DNA of 64,000 nt from Luidia sarsii (Eukaryota > Echinodermata > Asteroidea > Paxillosida > Luidiidae), in assembly GCA_949987565.1 (NCBI GenBank), contig OX465111.1:16652359-16716358 (forward strand). Reading direction: 5' to 3'. A program made the position numbers and the translations under genes. Shown here in pieces: positions 53,501-63,903 of the stretch. Every line of letters begins with the position of its first letter. Within the stretch, counting starts at the first letter, position 1. Below the pieces are notes generated by a model, which saw only the letters and a program-made list of their open reading frames with translations, did no database searches and was not told the DNA's origin.

Positions 53501-56500
53501 ATACATTTTTTTTATCAAAATAAAAGTTTGCGTGAAAAGAAGGAAATGAAACATTATTTTTCAACAGAAAAAAAACATTACGAGGTGATTACATTCTGGT
53601 GAAAACTATATCAGTACAATGTCCATGTATATGATTTTTACACGAGCCCAGAAAGGTTTGCCGATCTCTGGATTTGTTCATGCCTAAAAAGTACAGCACA
53701 TGTACAATGTACATGTACATGTGCATGTGTACATGTACATGTAACAATCCTCAAATCCTGCATGAGTTAGCTGGCACGTGGTGCGCAAGTGGGAAAGGTC
53801 ATCGCACTTGTGTTCCCAGACCTCCGTTAGTACAGTGAGGACGGTAGTGTCCGAAACGAATTCGGATGAATATGTATCACCAAAATAGAACCAATGGTAG
53901 ACCGGGAAGGCCTATGAATAATACATTTCCGTCTGTTGGCGTGGAAACGGTAGTCTGATTGGACAACGAAACAGCACGTACATAATTATGCTCCCCTAAA
54001 ATAAAATGGAACAGTCCGATGACCAACTCCCCTTTGCTGCACTGAAGACAGTGCTGTGTTAGTACTGCACGCGATGCATGGGCCGATGGCGATTGCACTG
54101 TGTTTCGCGGCATGTTGTGCCGTGCCGTGGGATTTCGACTGTCGAAATTTCGTGCCGTGCCGTGGGATTTCGACTGTCGAAATTTCGTGCCGTGCCGTGG
54201 GATTTCGACTGTCGAAAATTCGTGGCGTGCCGTGGGAGTTCGACTTGTCGCGGGGGTCGACTTGTCGCGGGGGTCGACTTGTCGCGGGGGTCGACTTGTC
54301 GTGGGGGTCGACTTGTCGCCGACAAGTCGCCACCGCGACAAGTCGACTTTCGTGAAAACGAATGTCGACTGTCGGCATGTCTTTGCCGGTCGCGAAATGT
54401 CGGTTAGTCGACATTTTGTCCCAGGCCTAACCTACACTGTGGGGAGGCATGTTGGTCGAATAGGTTAGAGCATTAGTCTGCAGTGCTGAAGGTTGCTGGT
54501 TCGAATCCCACTCAAACCCAAAGCTGCGAAACTCTTCTGCCCACCTAGCAGTAAATAGGTATCTGGCTCTCTTCAGAGCTGGCGTAAGGTTGGAAGGTGC
54601 TGAGGAAAGGAACTGGCCACCCTACCTCATCATACTGTGACCTTGTCAATGGGCTTTTCTAATAAGGCTCTTCCACTACGCTACAATGATAGTATGGGAC
54701 ATACTGTATCCCTATGTCTACGTCGTAAAAGGGTGGGAAAAAACCCTTAATGCACAATAGACCACCTATTGTTATGTAGACATGAAGTAAATACAAAAAC
54801 TGTTTCAAACTGCTCACTGGCTAAAATTTACATGCTGTACATAAATCTCAAAAGTTAGAGGGCCTGACATTTTGATCCTACGAGGTCCTTTCTCAAAGAC
54901 AAAGTGACAAGGACACTTTGCCTTTGAGAAAGGTCCTGCTGGGATCAAAACGTCAGGTCCTTTAACTTTTGAGAGTTTTGAGAGTCAAAGGCAAAGTGAC
55001 AAGTAACTTTTGAGAGTTATGTAGACATAAAAAACAGGTGTAGAACAGGAAAAAAAATGACTTGCAGCTTTTCTCAAAATTATGATTGTAGGTATTATTG
55101 AACTGAAATCTTTCCAAGAGTGGATTTGCGTTTTTCAGATTTTGTATTTTCCCTCGGGTCAGTCTCCCATTCAGGATACCGCAACACCTCCAGCGCCGCG
55201 CTGTGGTCGGACGGCAGCATGTCCGCCCGCCGCAACTCGCTGGACAATCCCACCACGGCGCGCATGATGGAGACCAAGAAGGAGTCCGTGCCGGGCCTGG
55301 GCCGGTCCGGCTCGGCCGGGTCTATCAGCTCACAGGCTGGCAGCGGGAGCCCTCTGCTGCCTGGACACACACAAGAGTAGGTTGCACCTCAACAAACCTC
55401 TAATCCCCTAACAAAAACACCATAGAATCATTTGGTCATCGTAAGGGCCGTAAAGGTAATCGCGATTCAAGAACCAGGTTTTTTTTTTTCGTGTTCACAC
55501 AATCCAAATAATCGCGTCGCAAATAAACGCGAGCCGATTGCGGTTAGCATGTGGTCGTGCTGCGCAAGTGGGAATGGCGAGACCAGTTGACTATTAAAAA
55601 AGGCTGCTCATCTGAGGGCTGGATAGCTCAGATGGTAAGAGCGTAAGAGATGGTAAACCAGAGGTCTCTGGTTCAAAAGTCCCAGTCCAGTCAATATTTT
55701 CTTTGCTATTTTTCAAAACTGTTTACAAGTTCTGTCAGTTTTTCATTTATTACAAAAGTGATATACAAAACTGTTGCAAACTGCTTACTGACCAAAATTA
55801 CCAAAATGCAAATCTCAAAATTTAGTGGGCCTGAAGTTTCGATCCTAGCAGGACCTTTCTCAAAGGCAGGTATTACAAAAGTAACACAAAAAACTGCAAC
55901 TGCATTTCTGCCTATGACATCCATCCGAAAATATGTGCGCTTAGAGTGTGCCTTGTTCATAGATTTGCAAGACATTTTAGCTGATCAACTGCGCATCAGA
56001 TAGAGAAAATCTTCGTTGATTACGGCTCAAATTCTTGGCTCATAAAGTGACATGGATAGGACACTGCAATAGATATCACGGTCAGTAATCAGCTACTGTG
56101 TCTTTAATTCGTCGTTATTGATTTGTTTCAGACCCTCAAATAGAGCCTTTGGAGCTCAAGCGTCCAGCTACAGTAGACACAATCGTCTCACCGGAACACC
56201 CCCATCACCGAATAGAATGGCCAACAGAATGAGGAGCACATCTGATGCAGCCAATTCTGCCTACAGTACGTACCATCATATGAAGAGGGGTGTTTTGCAT
56301 ATTACATGATTGAGTAACTTCGGGAAAAAAGTTTAACTCTCAGTCTTATCAAGCTTATTCATGTAATGTGCATCAGGCACAATTTTAAAAAGTGTAGTTT
56401 TTATTCTTTCTGGTTTTAGGGCCTTTGCAGTTTAGGTAGAAGGTTCTTATCAAGGAAGCTTGTCCTTTCTGTTCTGTGGCTGTACATGCACTGCACTAGG

Positions 56501-57628
56501 CCATTAAATACAACAGCTTCCTTGCAATAAGGATAGTGCCTACTGAGCCACTACGTAGGTTGTGCCTCGACAGACAAATTCTTCATGGATAAAACCATCA
56601 AAATCATTAATAATGTACAGAATACATTAGTATTCCCCCAGGCAATGAACCTAGGTATTGTAGAGAAATTTTGCAAACTGCTTACTGACTAAAATGACCA
56701 AAAAGCGGAATATCAAAAATTAGTACGGCCTGACGTTTTGATCCTTTCGGGATCCTTTCGGGAAAGGTCCTGATAGGATCGAAATGTCAGGCCCTCCTTA
56801 TTATTGATAGTCGCGTTTTGGTCATTTTAGTCAGGAAGCAGTTTGTAACAGTTTTGCATATAACTGTAAAAATAGACATGTTTTGATCATAGCAGGATCT
56901 TTCTCGGAGGCAGAAAGATTCAGTAAGTCAGTAAGCAGTTTGCAACAGAATATTTCATTTCTACTCACCTCTAGTGCCGAATGGATCACCATTTGGGAGT
57001 GCCTCATCAGGTGGGCGTGGTCAACCCAGGGAGGCCACGCCCCCCTTTGGTCGGCCGACGGCATTGGGTCAGGCCCCACCTTTGGCCTCGCCCGTTCGCA
57101 ATGGCCAGTCCAAGATGTCCCCCATTGCCACGTCCGCGGTGCCCGGCGGAAACCTGGGTCAAAGGTGAGTTGGAAATCGGGATTTCAGACTTTTTTCACA
57201 AATAGGACTGAAGGCTACGTTTCGACCAGTATGCTCTGGCCATCATCAGGAGAATGCCATGGACTCGGTGGTGGATCTACTTATAATTATGCCAAATTTA
57301 ATTTCATATGGTTTGGATTATCAGTCTAATCCTACATCTTAGTTGAATCGACCCAAATCTTGTTTATCGAGTCAACCCAAGTCTGTCCTGATTTTGTCTC
57401 TGATTTCGCAGCCCGGTTCTTCCCGGCATTGGAGCCACCTCCCAGCAGGCGTCCCTGGAAAAGAACCCCTCTGGGGGCTACGGCTACTCCCCCGGGTCTC
57501 TGACCAAGGAGGGCAACTACTGCTTGACGCCCCAGGCCAAGACCATGCACTCCTCCTGGAATGTCATGGGCATCCCACCCAGCTACCCGCAGCGCAGCCC
57601 GCAGGGGGGCTCCAACAGGCCCTGGTGA
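47559..57628 (+). CDS. ATAT1: Alpha-tubulin N-acetyltransferase 1 (MEC-17)
   Basis: ATAT1 acetylates Lys40 of alpha-tubulin inside the microtubule lumen, marking stable axonal and ciliary microtubules. Exons: 47559-47644, 48565-48625, 49126-49217, 49756-49927, 50459-50560, 52118-52235, 55139-55376, 56132-56265, 56975-57164 and 57412-57628, all GT-AG and in phase, giving 469 residues. The catalytic domain covers about 1-200: start MEFKFSINSLFGE, Gln51 in SAKAQ (human Gln58), LFVLD (96-100), acetyl-CoA loop QRRGCGK (123-129), Asp149-Arg150 in IDRPS (human Asp157) and NNFVIFDGFF. The tail is Ser/Pro/Gly-rich and low-complexity, ending SNRPW like mammalian forms. Exon 7 uses a GTAGGT donor; reading past it would hit an in-frame TAG at once, a possible short isoform. 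Exon 3 has a partial copy in intron 3. Confidence 0.96.
48133..48240. repeat. Rep-C in ATAT1 intron 1
   Basis: AAATGTTGCAAACTGCTTAC, TGGGCCTGATGTTTCGATCC and AGCAGGACCTTGCTCAAAGG in order: a single-arm copy. Confidence 0.75.
48399..48490. repeat. Shortened Pal-D in ATAT1 intron 1
   Basis: GGGTGGATTTCACAAACC at left, TGCATCGTAACTCAAGTTGC inside and GGGTTTGGTGAAATCGAC at right. The inner section is largely deleted. It lies about 75 bp before exon 2. Confidence 0.7.
49172..49579 (+). repeat. 204-bp tandem duplication including part of ATAT1 exon 3
   Basis: Copy 1 (49172-49375) begins inside exon 3 at CTCCAATCACC, crosses its donor and includes 158 bp of intron. Copy 2 (49376-49579) repeats this with small changes. 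So intron 3 carries a second copy of the last 46 bp of exon 3 (49376-49421) with its donor GGTAGGC but no acceptor. Both copies carry a SINE-A-type tail (GGCAAAGAATATGTAACG). Confidence 0.93.
50230..50310. repeat. Rep-C forward arm in ATAT1 intron 4
   Basis: CTCTGCCTTTGAGAAAGGTC, CTGCTAGGATCGAAATGTCA and GGCCCACTAAATTTTTG. Confidence 0.75.
50636..50900. repeat. Rep-C, expanded inverted copy in ATAT1 intron 5
   Basis: The left arm (AAATGTTGCAAACTGCTCAC, GCCTGATGTATCGATCC) is followed by three repeats of a TCAAAGRCAGAAT...TTCTGCCTTTGA hairpin, then the core GAGAAAGGTCCTGCTAGCACC. The centre of the element appears to have duplicated. Confidence 0.65.
51925..52065 (-). repeat. SINE-A in ATAT1 intron 5, ending just before exon 6
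   Basis: The minus-strand head is CTGAATAGCTCAGATGGTAA with B box GGGATACAAGTCCC near 51967-51980; the body is at 51925-51960. It lies about 50 bp upstream of the exon 6 acceptor. Confidence 0.75.
52428..52655. repeat. ACATGT/AGTACATGT microsatellite in ATAT1 intron 6
   Basis: Long runs of GTACATGTACAGTACATG, the largest such tract in the window. A smaller one follows at 53694-53745. Confidence 0.85.
54115..54345. repeat. Two adjoining minisatellites rich in TCGAC
   Basis: First, about 3.5 copies of a 36-bp unit with GTGCCGTGGGATTTCGACTG and TCGAAATTTCGTGCC (54117-54238). Then about five copies of an 18-bp unit, GTCGACTTGTCGCGGGGG (54239-54315). The flanks (52318-52392 and 54316-54412) carry scattered GTCGAC and AGTCGACTAGTCGAC motifs, so both arrays probably expanded from one GTCGA-rich element. 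Confidence 0.88.
54448..54570 (+). repeat. tRNA-derived SINE of a third type
   Basis: A-box-like GAATAGGTTAGAGCATTAGT and B box TGGTTCGAATCCC at about 54497-54509, followed by CTCTTCTGCCCACCTAGCAG. The head is closer to a real tRNA than SINE-A or SINE-B, but the 3' body marks it as a retroposon. Confidence 0.65.
54795..54985. mobile_element. Rep-C, complete two-arm palindromic copy
   Basis: The left arm AAACTGTTTCAAACTGCTCA...GAGGGCCTGACATTTTGATC reaches a centre at TCAAAGACAAAGTGAC. The right arm is CCTTTGAGAAAGGTCCTGCT...CGTCAGGTCC. The inverted structure suggests that Rep-C is a foldback element and that the many single arms are partial copies. Confidence 0.75.
55612..55870 (+). repeat. 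SINE-A followed by Rep-C in ATAT1 intron 7
   Basis: SINE-A: GGGCTGGATAGCTCAGATGG at 55616-55635, B box GGTTCAAAAGTCCC, tail to about 55750. Rep-C follows at 55765-55868 (CTGTTGCAAACTGCTTACTG to GCAGGACCTTTCTCAAAGGC). Confidence 0.8.
56665..56945. repeat. Rep-C cluster in ATAT1 intron 8
   Basis: A two-arm copy (TTTTGCAAACTGCTTACTGA to GTCAGGAAGCAGTTTGTAAC, 56670-56850) is followed by a further fragment ending TCAGTAAGCAGTTTGCAACA, which lies about 15 bp before the pyrimidine tract of exon 9. Confidence 0.7.
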
Positions 57629-57667
57629 CAGCGGGCGAGCGGGGCGGGCTGAGGGTCAAGGCCCTGA

Positions 57668-57905
57668 CGGATGATTGTACCCAGCACCCAGACAGAATGG
57701 GGGTACGCCCCGGTGCCAGTGGGCAAATGGGGTGGGCTATTAAGGGACAAGTATATGTACCTCTAAGAGAAATTGTACCCAACAACCAGCCAGAATGGGG
57801 GTATGCCCTGGTGCCAGTGGGCAAATGGGGTGGGCTACGGGACAACTACATATATCTTTAAGAGCAATTGTATATGTACCCCTGAGGGTGACTGTACCCA
57901 GCACC
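57668..57905 (+). repeat. Tandem repeat of about 112 bp in the ATAT1 3' UTR
   Basis: ATTGTACCCAGCACCCAG, AGAATGGGGGTACGCCCCGG and CAGTGGGCAAATGGGGTGGG occur twice (57675 and 57770), with a shortened third copy (GACTGTACCCAGCACCCAGC) at 57889. Confidence 0.85.
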
Positions 57906-58289
57906 CAGCTGGAAAGTGGTATGGGGGAGGGGAGGGGGTGACCCTAGCTAGCCCCTGACGGGCTTCAGCTTGCCCCTGCTAACATTGGGCAATCATGTTG
58001 GGCTGAAGTCGAGGGTCTACCCACTGACATGTGAGCATGCAGGGTATTGCACTCAACTTCAGAAACTACAGGATATGAGAAGTTCAGAAAAGTATTATGT
58101 GGGCATCAAACATATGTGGGTAATTGCATTGGCTAATAGAGGCATGGAATGGTTCTGGGATGCTCTCAGCCAAGACAGGGTAGTCCATTGCAGGTGGCCT
58201 AAACAGCCCCTCGAGACAGTCAGTGACTGAGGTGGCCTCAGGCTTGCTTAAGACCGTATTTGTGTGAGTCTTGCTGTTGCGGTGCTCAG

Positions 58290-58440
58290 ACTGGATTTCA
58301 CCAAGCCTTAGGGCGCATGGTAGCTCAACTTATAAAAGGTAACCCATTGTGAGTCGTGATGGGCCATACGGTTTCTGCGCATCACTCGTCCTGTCGCGAT
58401 TTGGTTGGAAGTAACAAGGATTTGGATGAGATCAATTACT
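58290..58440. repeat. Pal-D element in the ATAT1 3' region
   Basis: CTGGATTTCACCAAGCCTTA, AACTTATAAAAGGTAACCC, GGGCCATACGGTTTCTGCGC and GGATTTGGATGAGATCAA follow the Pal-D order with substitutions. Confidence 0.65.
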
Positions 58441-58938
58441 GGGACTTGAGCAGAGATGAGCCAATTGTGGTGTCTAGAGCAATTCCACAGTTAGCTGTAG
58501 TACTGCCATCCAATAATTAAGGCTTTGCAATAGACACCTGATTCCCATTGGCAGGTTTCTGGTATTTTATGACAAAACGATAACTACTTTCACAACTTAG
58601 CATCTATGCAGTAGTAAATGCCTCCAACAAGGTGCTCTTTATTTTTGGTTTTTACTTTTCATGTACCGGTACATATTCTGCATGAGAACACGTATTGTTA
58701 AGAAGGAAACTTAGGACTTTTTATGGTACGACCCAAATTCATTATTGGATCCAATGAAATACTTTGTACATTGAATACCTCCATCCATATGGAATAATCC
58801 CCCAAATGAAACGTATGCATTTTGAATGGACCATGGAGTTCATGTTTGTAACCCTTTATATGGATTTGTTTTTTAATTTGATTTTTTGGATTTTTTATTT
58901 TTTTTTACAAATGATTGATAAACTACAAAAATGAATAC

Positions 58939-58944
58939 AATAAA
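58939..58944 (+). terminator. ATAT1: Polyadenylation signal AATAAA, candidate for ATAT1
   Basis: The first canonical AATAAA in a suitable AT-rich setting, about 1.3 kb after the ATAT1 stop. An earlier variant signal could also be used. Confidence 0.35.
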
Positions 58945-59340
58945 TTATCTTGGCATTTACAGCCGTGATCTTCTTAAGCTGTCAATGGAATGCCTTGATC
59001 GAGGCACAGGTTGTATACAGTATGTGATTGACAAGGAGCACATATTTTTGTAGTTTTTTAGCTGAGGAATTCCTTACATCAGGTGCATCGTTCTGTGCCT
59101 TTCAGTGGGCACGGCCTTCACGAGACCAGTCGCCTCTAAATACTGCTGCCAGGGAAAGACTCAACATGCCAAGCTGAAAGGCTACGGATTGGATTGGATG
59201 GGGGGGGGGGGGGTTGAGAGTTGAGACTCGAGGGCCCTTTACAATGTTGATGGCTTAGGCTCGGGCTGTGGCTTTTTGCCTGAGATTATGTCCCAGGTAT
59301 TAAAGGGAGGCTACACCATTTACAAAGTGCCCAATTTAGT
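58945..59340. other. Gene-free stretch
   Basis: No gene recognised. A G14-16 homopolymer lies at about 59200-59215. Confidence 0.4.
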
Positions 59341-59530
59341 GGAAGGTTTGCGGTGACACCGTGTAACACTTCCCCTTTCGAGGAGTGTGGCTCTGAAAAG
59401 AGCCGGTAACTCAACACTTTGGGCAGAGAACACACTACGCAAAATGTTGAATTACCGGCTCTTTTCAGAGCCACACTCCTTCTCAAAAGAGAAGTGTTTC
59501 ATGGTGTCACTGCAAACCTTCCACTTAGTA
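59341..59530. mobile_element. Pal-G, nearly complete palindrome
   Basis: Left end GGAAGGTTTGCGGTGACACC, inner arms GTGTGGCTCTGAAAAGAGCC and GGCTCTTTTCAGAGCCACAC, right end ATGGTGTCACTGCAAACCTTCC. The two halves pair over most of the 185 bp. Confidence 0.88.
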
Positions 59531-59857
59531 TTCAATCATGAAAACCTTCATGAAAACCCTCAAGTGCCCATTTTCCAGACATTCAAAATTTGAGAAATTA
59601 CTTACTTATCAGGTTTGCAATGGTTTCTGATATTTAGTGCTCGAAAGTCTGCTGTCATGAGTGACATGGTTGACGGATTGATTGGATTATTTTTTTGTAC
59701 ACTTTGAGTTTGAGAAAGTATGGAAGTGATTCTTTGACTTTTGCAAATGGTGTACCCTACCTTTAGAGAACATAGCTTTGACCAAAGTCTCTGAGTGAAT
59801 AAACCTGTACTGGACAGGACAACAAATCTTCCGAATTCAGAGAAAAACTACAGCCTG

Positions 59858-60045
59858 AGATTTGAAGGTTTGCATGGTGAGAATAGCAGGATAATAAGGT
59901 TTGCGGTGACACCATGTAAATTCTCTTTTGTGAGTAAGTGTGGTTCTGAAAAGAACCGGAGGACCAGAGTTCCTCCGGTTCTTTTCAGATCCACACTTAC
60001 TCACAAAAGAGACTTTACATGGTGTCACCGCAAACCTATTTATCC
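59858..60045. mobile_element. Pal-G, second nearly complete palindrome
   Basis: Preceded by GAGATTTGAAGGTTTGCATGG. Left arm GGTTTGCGGTGACACCATG...TTCTGAAAAGAACCGG, right arm CCGGTTCTTTTCAGATCC...ACATGGTGTCACCGCAAACC. The first 98 bp recur at 63904-64000. Confidence 0.88.
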
Positions 60046-61885
60046 AAACTACAGCCTAGATTGTCAGGTTTTTCGTGTGGTGGGGACGAAGCCTGAGCCA
60101 GAGCCCGAGAGTCATAGGTTCTGAATTCATTGGCTACCACTGTAAATATCACACAAATCTCAGAAAGAATCGGCTACAGCAGCTATATACATGCACTAGC
60201 TTGCAGATTCCACTGATTCCTAGTCATTTCTAAGCCATGAATTTAGACAGGGCCTCACCTTGTACAAAGCATGGGCCTTACAAATATGAGTGTATTTTTC
60301 AATAAGGATTCTGAGAACTCATAAACATAAGAGATAAAGATGGCTGATGATTTAGACAGTTAATTGTGCTGTTGAATGTTCTGAGATTCCAATAGTTAAA
60401 ATAGACTGTGCATACAAGTCTACATTACAGTACGATTTTCAGGTACATGCACACTGTTTGGCAAGATGCATGTGCACTGTGTATCATTTGTATGGGGGTG
60501 ACATGTATTATTTGTCATTCAGGGACTTTTTTTAAAGGAAAAATGGCCCACTTGTACTTTGTAGTGGCAGGCATTTACTGAGGTTATGTGTTGCAGGATG
60601 TTGGCATATGTTGGCAGAATATTTGGATGCCAAAATACTTAATTTAAGATGCAGCCTTTGGAACATAATCATTTTAAGGGAATTCAAGATAAACATGATG
60701 TACATGCCAGATAACTTTTTTGTCTTCCACAGTAAACCTCTGGCAGCTATTGGACTTCTAGAGCTCATTTTGTAATTTCAGTCTTTCATTAACCATGTAA
60801 GTTTGCATTGAATTTGCACTGTAATTATCATCAAGTTGGGTTTAAATAATTATAATCTATCACTACTGTACTTACTATGTTGTAGAGAAGACTGTTGACT
60901 TGTGTGTCCTGTGTCAGTTCATGGAGGAATGGATGAGTTCCTCTATGGTCAGTTGAGTAAAGGTGTGAGCATTGGAAGAGTCCGGGTGCTAGCATTGGAC
61001 AAGGCACCAGACTATTATCTCACAGATATACATTGTGTAGATGGGCATGCACTCTCTGCCTGCCTGTTCTTCCAGCATTGGCATAGTAATGTATCTGATG
61101 AAGTTTGACCAAAATCAGAGTAAAATTTACTTTTCACATTGTGTATAAAAAGACATAAGTAAGAATCTCATGAAAACTTGATTTTTGAATTATCGATAGT
61201 TTTAATTGTGATGTCTGATATATATATATACACGCTGTTGTAGATATTAGGGAAAATAAATGCCTGTGAAAACCGTCCAATCCCAGGGAGATAAGACAAA
61301 GGTTTGCATGGTGGAAACAAAATTAGTGGAAAGTCCCTGGGAGGTCGGTGAAGATGGAACGTGATGAATGGAAAAATGAAATTGTGCAATAGTTTGATAA
61401 CAATCATTGTGTTAACAGTGAATATATGCATTAAAATGAGTGGACTTTATGAAAGTGTGAACTATCATTATGTGCAGGAGTTGGGATTGTAAACTGTTAA
61501 TTTTTGGGTGATTTCTTAAAAATCAGAATTTGACAAACTCTAAGGAAAGCAATATCTGTTGCACCATTTGTTGCAAAAAAATCACTAAAAATAACACTTA
61601 TATAAAAAACAAAAACAAAACAGCAACCAAAATGAAACAAAACAATGAGTACATATAAATTATTTCTTAAATAATTATGTAGCTTTTATTGAACTCATTT
61701 TCAAATATCACAAGGCTCTTATGTTGTTTATTTGTGGCATTGAATCACCTTTTGGCCATGGTATCAGACTTGAAGGTTAGCTTGGTGGAAGCACAACGGG
61801 GAAAGGTTTGTGGTGACACCATGCATATAGTCATCCCTTCTCAAGGAATGCAGCTTTGAGGAAAGCCAGTAATTCTTCTCGCAAA
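60046..61885. other. Gene-free stretch
   Basis: A short frame at 60902-61108 has no recognised homology and no clear exon structure. A Pal-G fragment (AAAGGTTTGTGGTGACACCATGC) is at about 61803-61825. Confidence 0.4.
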
Positions 61886-62281
61886 GGCGCACTGGACTTT
61901 TTTGGAGGAAACTAACCGAGCAAATGGGTAACTTGACCATTTTAAGTCCATTGCAGACAGCCCAGGAAGTTACCCCCAGTAAAAAGAAGTCCAGTGCGAA
62001 CACGGCTCAAGAACAAATGAAACACCAAACAATGGCCTCACATTCTTAATTGAATAACCAAGATGCAAGTAAACAATGGCTTAGGCGCACTGGACTTTTT
62101 TGGTGGAAACTAACCGAGCAAATGGGTAACTTGACCATTTTGAGTCCATTGCAGACAGCCCAGGAAGTTACCCCCAGTAAAAAGAAGTCCAGTGCGAACA
62201 CGGCTTAAGAACAAATGAAACACCAAACAATGGCCTCAAATTCTTAATCGAATAACCAAGACGCAACTAAACAATGGCTTA
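61886..62281. repeat. 198-bp tandem duplication carrying a Rep-F element
   Basis: 61886-62083 and 62084-62281 are near-identical. Each begins with a short Rep-F (GGCGCACTGGACTTTTTTGG to AGTCCAGTGCGAACACGGCT, about 124 bp) followed by AAGAACAAATGAAACACC and flanking sequence. Confidence 0.93.
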
Positions 62282-63160
62282 GAAGAATCATCTCAGTACG
62301 GCATATCACCTACTGCCCCCAATCTAATGGTGGTAGGTGGTATAGTCATTTTTGGGGAAAACATGATGAAAAAGCACCAACAATGAGACTGAAAAATCAT
62401 TATAATTAAAGAAAATTTTGTTTGTACAATACAGACCAGCTGTGGGTTAGGGAGAAACATTGCAATATGTGCAAAACAAAATCAAATAAAGTATAACTGA
62501 AAATGCATGTGTTTGGTATCCAGCGATAATAAAAAAATAAAAAAAAATCGTACAATCCCCTGAAGAAACTCTCCTAGCAACTTTGGCATGGTATATATTG
62601 TGTGCTTGGAAACTTTGAACTTAAAAGGGAAGGGATGGTAAACTGGATGGAAGGTTTGCGGAGACACTATGAACACCATCTCTGAACTATTTTGATGGGC
62701 ACTACACTTTCTAAGTGCATCTATCAGGACAAGGTTTTCTAGTCTCTTTGGTGCCAATATGGTAATTCCTCTTCAGATTGCATGGCCCCAAGTTCCAATT
62801 TTTGCTACACACGGGCCTTCCTTCCATAACAAGATTATCATTTCAAAAGGGCAACAAAAACTTACATTTCCCTCTTTTATATCAGAAGCATCCCATGCGA
62901 ATACAAAACAATTCAAAGTTTTCACAATCCAATTTTGCGTGCCTTCACTTCTGTGATTATGACATCCCCAAAGGAAAAATTTCATTTGTTTATAACTGAA
63001 AAAAATTGCAACAATCCTAGAACTTCAAAGGAAATGTTTTAACATTATCCTGGGAAGAAACGTTTGGCTAGGCCACTATTTAAAATCCGCATTCTGAAAA
63101 CTCCAGAATCAATGGTAGATTTGTATTGGGCTGGTATTAAATCAATGTGTGTCGTTCACA
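62282..63160. other. Gene-free stretch
   Basis: No gene recognised. A Pal-G fragment (GGAAGGTTTGCGGAGACAC) is at 62650-62668. Confidence 0.4.
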
Positions 63161-63164
63161 AAAT

Positions 63165-63300
63165 GTTGCAAACTGTTAGGGGGTCTGAAATTTCAAACCT
63201 ACTGTAGTAGGTCTTCCTCAAAGGCATTTTTAATTTATCCCAGCAGGACCTTTCTGCCTTTGAGAAAGGTCCTGCAAAGATAGAAAGGCCAGGTCCTTAT
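63165..63300. repeat. Rep-C, diverged two-arm copy
   Basis: AAATGTTGCAAACTGTTAGG, CAGCAGGACCTTTCTGCC and TTTGAGAAAGGTCCTGCAAA in order. Confidence 0.7.
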
Positions 63301-63424
63301 AAATTATTTGCCTTTATAGAATGATTCCATAGACCTAATCAAGTACTGTTTTGGGCAGCATTTCAGGGCTTCACTAGGCACCAGTTATAGCAGACCAATC
63401 TGACCAGGTCAACAAAGGCTGTCA

Positions 63425-63900
63425 AGACTGGGGAGAAAATGCACACTATAACCCTCTGTCTACCCTCACAAGGTGACTTAATGGCAATTGGTAGACAGGG
63501 CCATCGCACACCAACCCTTTGTCTCCCCACACAAGGTGGCTGGATACAATTGGTAGACAGGGTCATCGCAAACATTTCTTTTGTCTACCCACACCAGGTG
63601 TGGATTTCACAAAGCCTTACGATGCATCACAACTCAATTTATGATGGATAACCCTGTGTAAATTGTGATAGGCTGTGTGGTTTCTGTACATCTCTCATCA
63701 TCTTGCAATTGATCATTAGGGTTTGGTGAAATCGACCACAGGTGACTGAATTTGATTGGCAGACAGAGTCACTGTGCATCAACTGTTTGTGTCTACCCAC
63801 ACCAGGTGACCGAATGCAGTAGGTAGACAGGGTCATTGCACACCAACCCTTTGTCTACCCATACAAGGTGGCTGAACTCAATTGGTAGACAGGGTCATGC
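63425..63900. repeat. Minisatellite interrupted by Pal-D
   Basis: About five units of roughly 65-70 bp with AATTGGTAGACAGGGTCAT, CACACCAACCCTTTGTCTAC and CCACACAAGGTGGCTGAA. A Pal-D copy is inserted at 63601-63738, between two CAGGTG hexamers (63595-63600 and 63739-63744) that look like a target-site duplication. Confidence 0.88.
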
Positions 63901-63903
63901 ACA

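Noticed and set aside
54056..54468. Six overlapping Arg/Ser/Cys-rich frames of 88-154 codons
   Set aside because: Repeat-driven frames over the 36-bp and 18-bp minisatellites in ATAT1 intron 6.
60902..61108. 68-codon frame after a CAG acceptor-like site
   Set aside because: No recognised family, no partner exon and typical background length. It cannot be supported as a gene.
63425..63900. CRISPR-like array
   Set aside because: Direct repeats are adjacent, imperfect and in an animal genome; spacers are repeat variants, and no cas genes exist.
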